DNA from: Altererythrobacter sp.
GTDB lineage: Bacteria; Pseudomonadota; Alphaproteobacteria; Sphingomonadales; Sphingomonadaceae
Length of the DNA stretch: 10,004 nucleotides
Direction of reading: 5' to 3'
NCBI GenBank assembly: GCA_023299945.1
Contig: JALZVZ010000066.1
Coordinates: 1 to 10,004 of the forward strand
In this document: positions 6,493-10,004 of the stretch, one piece after another
How positions within the stretch are numbered: the first letter of the stretch is position 1
Layout: each line of letters starts with the position of its first letter
The notes under the pieces: model-generated
The model's input: only the letters and a program-made list of their open reading frames with translations
What the model was told of the DNA's origin: nothing
Databases searched by the model: none
Made by a program: the position numbers and the translations under genes

Positions 6493-8346
6493 ATGACGAG
6501 CACTCTCGATACGACTTTTCAAAATAGTGAAAACCCAAAACAGGCCATTCCAAACTTGGAATTATGGCCAATTGGCAATTGTCAGGTCAGCGGGCTGATC
6601 GATAGCGCCGCCGGATTGGTCTGGGGCTGTGTGCCGCGCGTGGATGGCGACCCCGTTTTTTGCGCGCTTTTGAACGGCGATGCTCAGGAGGCCGGCGTTT
6701 GGCGCTTTGAGTTGGAGGGACAAATTGCGGCCTCTCAGCGATATGAACGCAATACGGCCATCTTAATCACTCGGCTGGAAGCAGAGGATGGCTCGGCCGC
6801 GGAGATCTATGATTTCTGCCCGCGCTTTGAACGCTCTGGCCGCATGTACCGCCCCGTTGCCTATGCCCGCATTGTGCGCCCCGTGGCAGGCACGCCGCGC
6901 CTCAAGACCAATGTGCGGCCTAAGCAGAATTATGGCGCGCAGCTGGCGGAAACCAATCACGGCACCAATCACATCCGCTATATGATGGGCGCGCAGACTA
7001 TGCGGCTGAGCACGGATGCGCCGGTTGGCTATATTCTCGAAGGCCGCTCCTATCGGTTGGAAAGCGACCAGCATTTCTTCCTTGGCCCTGATGAGCCCTT
7101 TGTCGGCAATGTCCGCTCAGAGGTTCGCCGGATGGAGGCGCAAACCGCCAAATATTGGAAGCATTGGACGCGCGGGCTGCATATTCCGCTCGAATGGCAG
7201 GAAGAGGTTATTCGCTGCGCGATTGCGCTGAAATTGTGCCAGCATGAAGAAACCGGCGCAATCGTCGCCGCGCTCACCACCAGCATTCCCGAAGCTGCGC
7301 ATTCTGAGCGCAATTGGGATTACCGCTTCTGCTGGATCCGCGACAGCTATTACACGGTGCAAGCGCTGAACCGGCTTGGCGCTCTGGATGTGCTTGAGAA
7401 ATATCTCGCCTATCTGCGCAATATTGTAGGCGCGGCGAAAGGCGGCCAAATCCAGCCGCTTTACTCGGTCATGGGCGAAAGCGAATTGAACGAGGTGACA
7501 GCCGCGCATTTGGCGGGCTATCGCGGCATGGGGCCGGTGCGGCGCGGCAATGCGGCCTATAAGCAAATCCAGCATGATTGTTATGGCCAGATCGTTCTGC
7601 CAACCGCGCAAGGCTTCTTTGACAGCCGGATGCTGCGCATGGCGGATGAGGGCGATTTTGAAAGCCTTGAGCAAGTCGGTGAAATGGCTTGGGCGATGCA
7701 TGATCAACCCGATGCAGGCCTGTGGGAATTTCGCACGCGCGAGGAAGTGCACACCTATTCTGCCGTTATGTCATGGGCAGCCTGCGACCGGCTCGCCAAT
7801 GTCGCGGAGCATATCGGCAAGGAAGAACGCGCCGCAATATGGCGCGAGCGGGCCGACACAATTCGCGCCACGATTGAGGAGAAAGCTTGGGTTTCGGCAG
7901 ACAACAAGGATGCGGATGAAGGCCACTACGGCGCCAGCTTTGAAAGTGATTATCTCGATGCAAGCCTGCTGCAAATGGTCGAGCTTCGGTTTCTATCACC
8001 GGAGAATCCGCGCTTTCAATCAACCTTTGCTGCGATTGAGAAAGAGCTGCGGCGCGGCGATCACATGCTGCGTTATGCCAAGGAAGATGATTTCGGCGCG
8101 CCCGAAACGGCCTTCAACGTCTGCACCTTTTGGCTAATCGAGGCTTTGCATTTGGCGGGCCGCGACGATGAAGCACGCACTCTGTTTGAAACCATGCTAA
8201 GCCACCGCACGCAGTCGGGCATGCTGAGCGAAGACCTCGACTATAAGACGGATGAGCTGTGGGGCAATTTCCCGCAAACATACTCTCTGGTCGGCGTCAT
8301 AAATTGCGCTGGCCTGCTCTCCAAACCTTGGAAGGAAGTACGATAG
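6493..8346 (+). CDS. Glycoside hydrolase family 15 protein (glucoamylase/trehalase-like)
   Basis: A 617-residue inverting alpha-glucosidase family enzyme. The N-terminal third is the beta-rich trehalase-like domain that precedes GH15 catalytic domains in bacteria (LWPIGNCQVSGLID, WGCVPRVDGDPVF). The (alpha/alpha)6 catalytic domain follows, with NWDYRFCWIRD at 274-284, the catalytic-acid region DAGLWEFR (E412 the likely general acid), and the C-terminal GMLSEDLD (E580 the likely base) followed by GNFPQTYS. There is no signal peptide, so it acts in the cytoplasm. Relatives include mycobacterial GH15 trehalases as well as enzymes on malto-oligosaccharides; sequence alone does not settle the substrate. 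Its position between otsB and otsA favours trehalose or a trehalose-linked alpha-glucan. The start ATG 6493 has only weak GGA elements upstream. The TAG stop overlaps the proposed otsA initiation site. Confidence 0.92.
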   Translation: MTSTLDTTFQNSENPKQAIPNLELWPIGNCQVSGLIDSAAGLVWGCVPRVDGDPVFCALLNGDAQEAGVWRFELEGQIAASQRYERNTAILITRLEAEDGSAAEIYDFCPRFERSGRMYRPVAYARIVRPVAGTPRLKTNVRPKQNYGAQLAETNHGTNHIRYMMGAQTMRLSTDAPVGYILEGRSYRLESDQHFFLGPDEPFVGNVRSEVRRMEAQTAKYWKHWTRGLHIPLEWQEEVIRCAIALKLCQHEETGAIVAALTTSIPEAAHSERNWDYRFCWIRDSYYTVQALNRLGALDVLEKYLAYLRNIVGAAKGGQIQPLYSVMGESELNEVTAAHLAGYRGMGPVRRGNAAYKQIQHDCYGQIVLPTAQGFFDSRMLRMADEGDFESLEQVGEMAWAMHDQPDAGLWEFRTREEVHTYSAVMSWAACDRLANVAEHIGKEERAAIWRERADTIRATIEEKAWVSADNKDADEGHYGASFESDYLDASLLQMVELRFLSPENPRFQSTFAAIEKELRRGDHMLRYAKEDDFGAPETAFNVCTFWLIEALHLAGRDDEARTLFETMLSHRTQSGMLSEDLDYKTDELWGNFPQTYSLVGVINCAGLLSKPWKEVR

Positions 8347-9737
8347 GACGCCTCGTTGTCATCTCGAACCGCGTCGCTGTGCCAAAGGCACGCGGCGCTG
8401 CGGGCGCGCAAGGCGGACTTGCAGGCGCGCTCAATTCTGCGCTTAAAAAGCACAAAGGCTTGTGGTTTGGTTGGTCGGGCCAAGAAAGCGAAGCAGACGG
8501 GCAGGCTGGCAATATCAATATGCATCGCGCCGATGGCGTGACCACAGCAACGATTGATTTGTCCGCCCGGGATATTGACGAATATTACAATGGCTATGCC
8601 AACTCCACGCTTTGGCCGCTGTTCCATTACCGCCTCGATCTCACCGAATATGAGCGCGAAACCGGTAAGGGGTATGAGCGGGTAAATGAGCGTTTTGCTG
8701 AAAGCGTGCAGCCGCTGATTGAAGAAGAAGACCTCGTCTGGGTGCATGATTATCATCTGCTTCCCTTAGGCGAGCGCCTGCGGGCACGCGGCCTCAGAAA
8801 CCGCATCGGTTTCTTTCTGCATATCCCTTGGCCGCCAACCCGGCTGTTCGTGTCGCTGCCCTTTCACGAGCGGCTGGTGCGCACCATGCTCGATTATGAT
8901 CTGGTCGGTTTCCAGAACAATGAATGGCTGGAAAGCTTCCTCCACTATTGCCGCAAGGAACTCGGCGCAGAGGTGGATGAAAGCACTGGCATCATTAGCT
9001 TCGAAGGGCGCACTGTGCGCGCAAAAGCCTATCCCATCGGGATCGATTGGGACCATTTCCAAGCGCAGGGCAAAACGGACAAGGCAGGCAAAGCCGCAGA
9101 GCGCCTAACCACATCCATCCGCGACCGCACTGCAATGATCGGGGTCGACCGGTTGGATTATTCCAAAGGCCTGCCCGAGCGCATAGACGGCATTGGCCGC
9201 TTCTTTGATCAGCATCCAGAGCGCGTGCGCGACCTTGTCTATGTCCAAGTCGCCCCGCCCAGCCGCGAGGATGTGGAAAGCTACCAACATATTCGCGAGG
9301 TGCTTGAGCAGAAAACGGGACAAATCAACGGCGCTCGTTCAGAGGTCGATCTCGTCCCGATCCGCTATGTGAACCGTGGATATGAACATGCCGAGCTTTA
9401 CGGCTTTTTCAATGCTGCCAAAATCGGATTGGTCACGCCTTTGCGCGACGGGATGAATTTGGTCGCAAAAGAATATGTCGCGGCCCAAGACCCACAGGAT
9501 CCCGGCGTTCTTATTCTCTCACGTTTTGCTGGTGCCGCTCAGCAATTGAGCTGCGATGAGAAGGGCGCTGTGATGGTCAACCCGCACAGTCCGGATGATT
9601 TGAGCCACGCAATTCTCGCCGCACTCGACATGCCTCTGGCCGAAAGAAAATCACGCTATGAGGCGATGATAACAACTATCCGTGATGACAATGTCCAAGC
9701 ATGGACTGCAGAGTTTTGTAGCGATTTGGCGGGTTGA
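8328..9737 (+). CDS. otsA: Trehalose-6-phosphate synthase (GT20); start codon unusual
   Basis: Makes trehalose-6-phosphate from UDP-glucose (or another NDP-glucose) and glucose-6-phosphate in the cytoplasm. Numbered from TTG 8328, it has RLVVISNR at the N-terminus, then QGGLAGAL, VHDYHLLP (H140, D141), LHIPWPP, VDRLDYSKG (R275, K280) and LRDGMNLVAKEY (D374, E382). These match the E. coli substrate-binding residues R262, K267, D361 and E369 in order, with a constant offset. The catalytic set is intact. The start is ambiguous. ATG 8259 would add 28 codons read out of frame through a conserved part of GH15. TTG 8328 is the nearest conventional initiator but has no ribosome site. ATA 8343 aligns with E. 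coli residue 1 (MSRLVV), has AAGGAAG just upstream, and overlaps the GH15 stop; it would give 464 residues against 474 in E. coli. I give TTG as the conservative boundary. Confidence 0.93.
   Translation: MEGSTIGRLVVISNRVAVPKARGAAGAQGGLAGALNSALKKHKGLWFGWSGQESEADGQAGNINMHRADGVTTATIDLSARDIDEYYNGYANSTLWPLFHYRLDLTEYERETGKGYERVNERFAESVQPLIEEEDLVWVHDYHLLPLGERLRARGLRNRIGFFLHIPWPPTRLFVSLPFHERLVRTMLDYDLVGFQNNEWLESFLHYCRKELGAEVDESTGIISFEGRTVRAKAYPIGIDWDHFQAQGKTDKAGKAAERLTTSIRDRTAMIGVDRLDYSKGLPERIDGIGRFFDQHPERVRDLVYVQVAPPSREDVESYQHIREVLEQKTGQINGARSEVDLVPIRYVNRGYEHAELYGFFNAAKIGLVTPLRDGMNLVAKEYVAAQDPQDPGVLILSRFAGAAQQLSCDEKGAVMVNPHSPDDLSHAILAALDMPLAERKSRYEAMITTIRDDNVQAWTAEFCSDLAG
8332..8338 (+). promoter_or_regulatory. 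Shine-Dalgarno-like site pointing to an ATA start for otsA
   Basis: AAGGAAG ends 4 nt before ATA 8343, a good spacing for initiation there. It lies downstream of TTG 8328, so it cannot serve that codon. It is within the end of GH15, coding KE, so it could also be chance. Confidence 0.4.
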
Positions 9738-10004
9738 ATAGAGGCAAGAGCTGTAAGTCACCTTCCTACCCCATACCCAAGCCCCTCATTAATCGCCGCA
9801 TCACTTCTTCGCAAAAGCAGATTGACCGCTAAAGCCCCACTTGCAGGACTGTAGAGTTTTGAGCGCCTCTCATCAAAACAGACAGGCAGTTTCGTTCAAA
9901 TTGTGGAAACTCTCAAACACGCGTGACAATGGCGGCGGCGGCGTATAACGGCCTATCGTGTGAGCTCTTCAAAACATGACACGCTGGCCACTGATGCCAT
10001 GGAT
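9738..10004 (+). other. Non-coding stretch after otsA
   Basis: No convincing gene in 267 nt. There is no clear GC-rich hairpin plus T run directly after otsA. Two short inverted repeats are present: GTTTTGA (9856-9862) with TCAAAAC (9873-9879), and AGTTTC (9888-9893) with GAAACT (9906-9911). A + strand ATG at 9976 opens a frame that runs off the window after nine codons. A - strand frame ending at 9913 also runs off the edge. Either could belong to a neighbour, but too little is visible to say. Confidence 0.6.
9923..9949 (+). promoter_or_regulatory. Candidate promoter facing out of the window
   Basis: GTGACA (9923-9928) and TATAAC (9944-9949) each match five of six bases of the -35 and -10 consensus, but the spacer is only 15 nt. 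The AGTTTC/GAAACT inverted repeat lies just upstream. It could drive a gene starting at ATG 9976 or beyond the window. Confidence 0.25.

Noticed and set aside
7117..7752. Long - strand open frame of 211 codons opposite GH15
   Set aside because: It lies wholly opposite a well-conserved catalytic domain. Its composition reflects the codon bias of the + strand gene, it shows no recognisable motif, and it has no neighbouring - strand genes.
8259..8327. ATG 8259 as otsA start
   Set aside because: The extra residues are read out of frame through the conserved GNFPQTYS end of GH15 and resemble nothing at the OtsA N-terminus.
9856..9879. GTTTTGA/TCAAAAC hairpin as the otsA terminator
   Set aside because: The stem is AT-rich with a 10-nt loop, has no T run after it on either strand, and lies about 120 nt past the otsA stop.
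9931..9944. GGCGGCGGCGGCG run as a microsatellite or small-protein start
   Set aside because: It has only four GGC units. The ATG overlapping it (9929-9931) gives a 16-codon frame with no ribosome site.

Overview
The window looks like chromosomal core-metabolism DNA from an alphaproteobacterium, most likely a Sphingomonadales member (Erythrobacteraceae or Sphingomonadaceae-like). This taxonomic call is inference. It rests on moderate-to-high GC, the gene order otsB - GH15 - otsA, and the assimilatory nirB - nirD - nasA - cobA arrangement. All seven recognised genes lie on the + strand, packed tightly with 4-bp ATGA overlaps or gaps of 4-13 nt inside each group. I see no mobile element, CRISPR array, tRNA or rRNA.

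Region 1 (1-5660) is a nitrate/nitrite assimilation operon, cut at its 5' end. A truncated nirB (NADH-dependent siroheme nitrite reductase) is followed by nirD (a small subunit with a complete Rieske ligand set), nasA (molybdenum assimilatory nitrate reductase with a C-terminal [2Fe-2S] domain) and cobA (uroporphyrinogen-III C-methyltransferase, the first committed step to the siroheme that NirB needs). Together they reduce nitrate to nitrite to ammonium in the cytoplasm and help supply the cofactor. No separate NADH dehydrogenase subunit for the nitrate reductase is present. This fits the Paracoccus-type scheme in which the nitrite reductase FAD module and its Rieske partner feed both reductases. 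Transporter and regulator genes are not in the window.

An 84-nt spacer (5661-5744) separates the two groups. It holds a small hairpin followed by a short T run (possible weak terminator) and a candidate promoter.

Region 2 (5745-9737) is a trehalose operon. It contains otsB (trehalose-6-phosphate phosphatase), a glycoside hydrolase family 15 enzyme (glucoamylase/trehalase-like) and otsA (trehalose-6-phosphate synthase). OtsA and OtsB make trehalose from UDP-glucose and glucose-6-phosphate. The GH15 enzyme probably acts on trehalose or another alpha-glucoside. The otsA start is unusual: the position that matches the family N-terminus, with a good Shine-Dalgarno, is an ATA codon overlapping the GH15 stop as ATAG.

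The last 267 nt (9738-10004) hold no convincing gene. There are two small inverted repeats and a promoter-like pair that could serve a gene beginning beyond the window. I found no novel multigene system. The points most worth checking are the otsA start, the electron wiring of the nitrate module, and the hydrolase inside the trehalose-synthesis operon.
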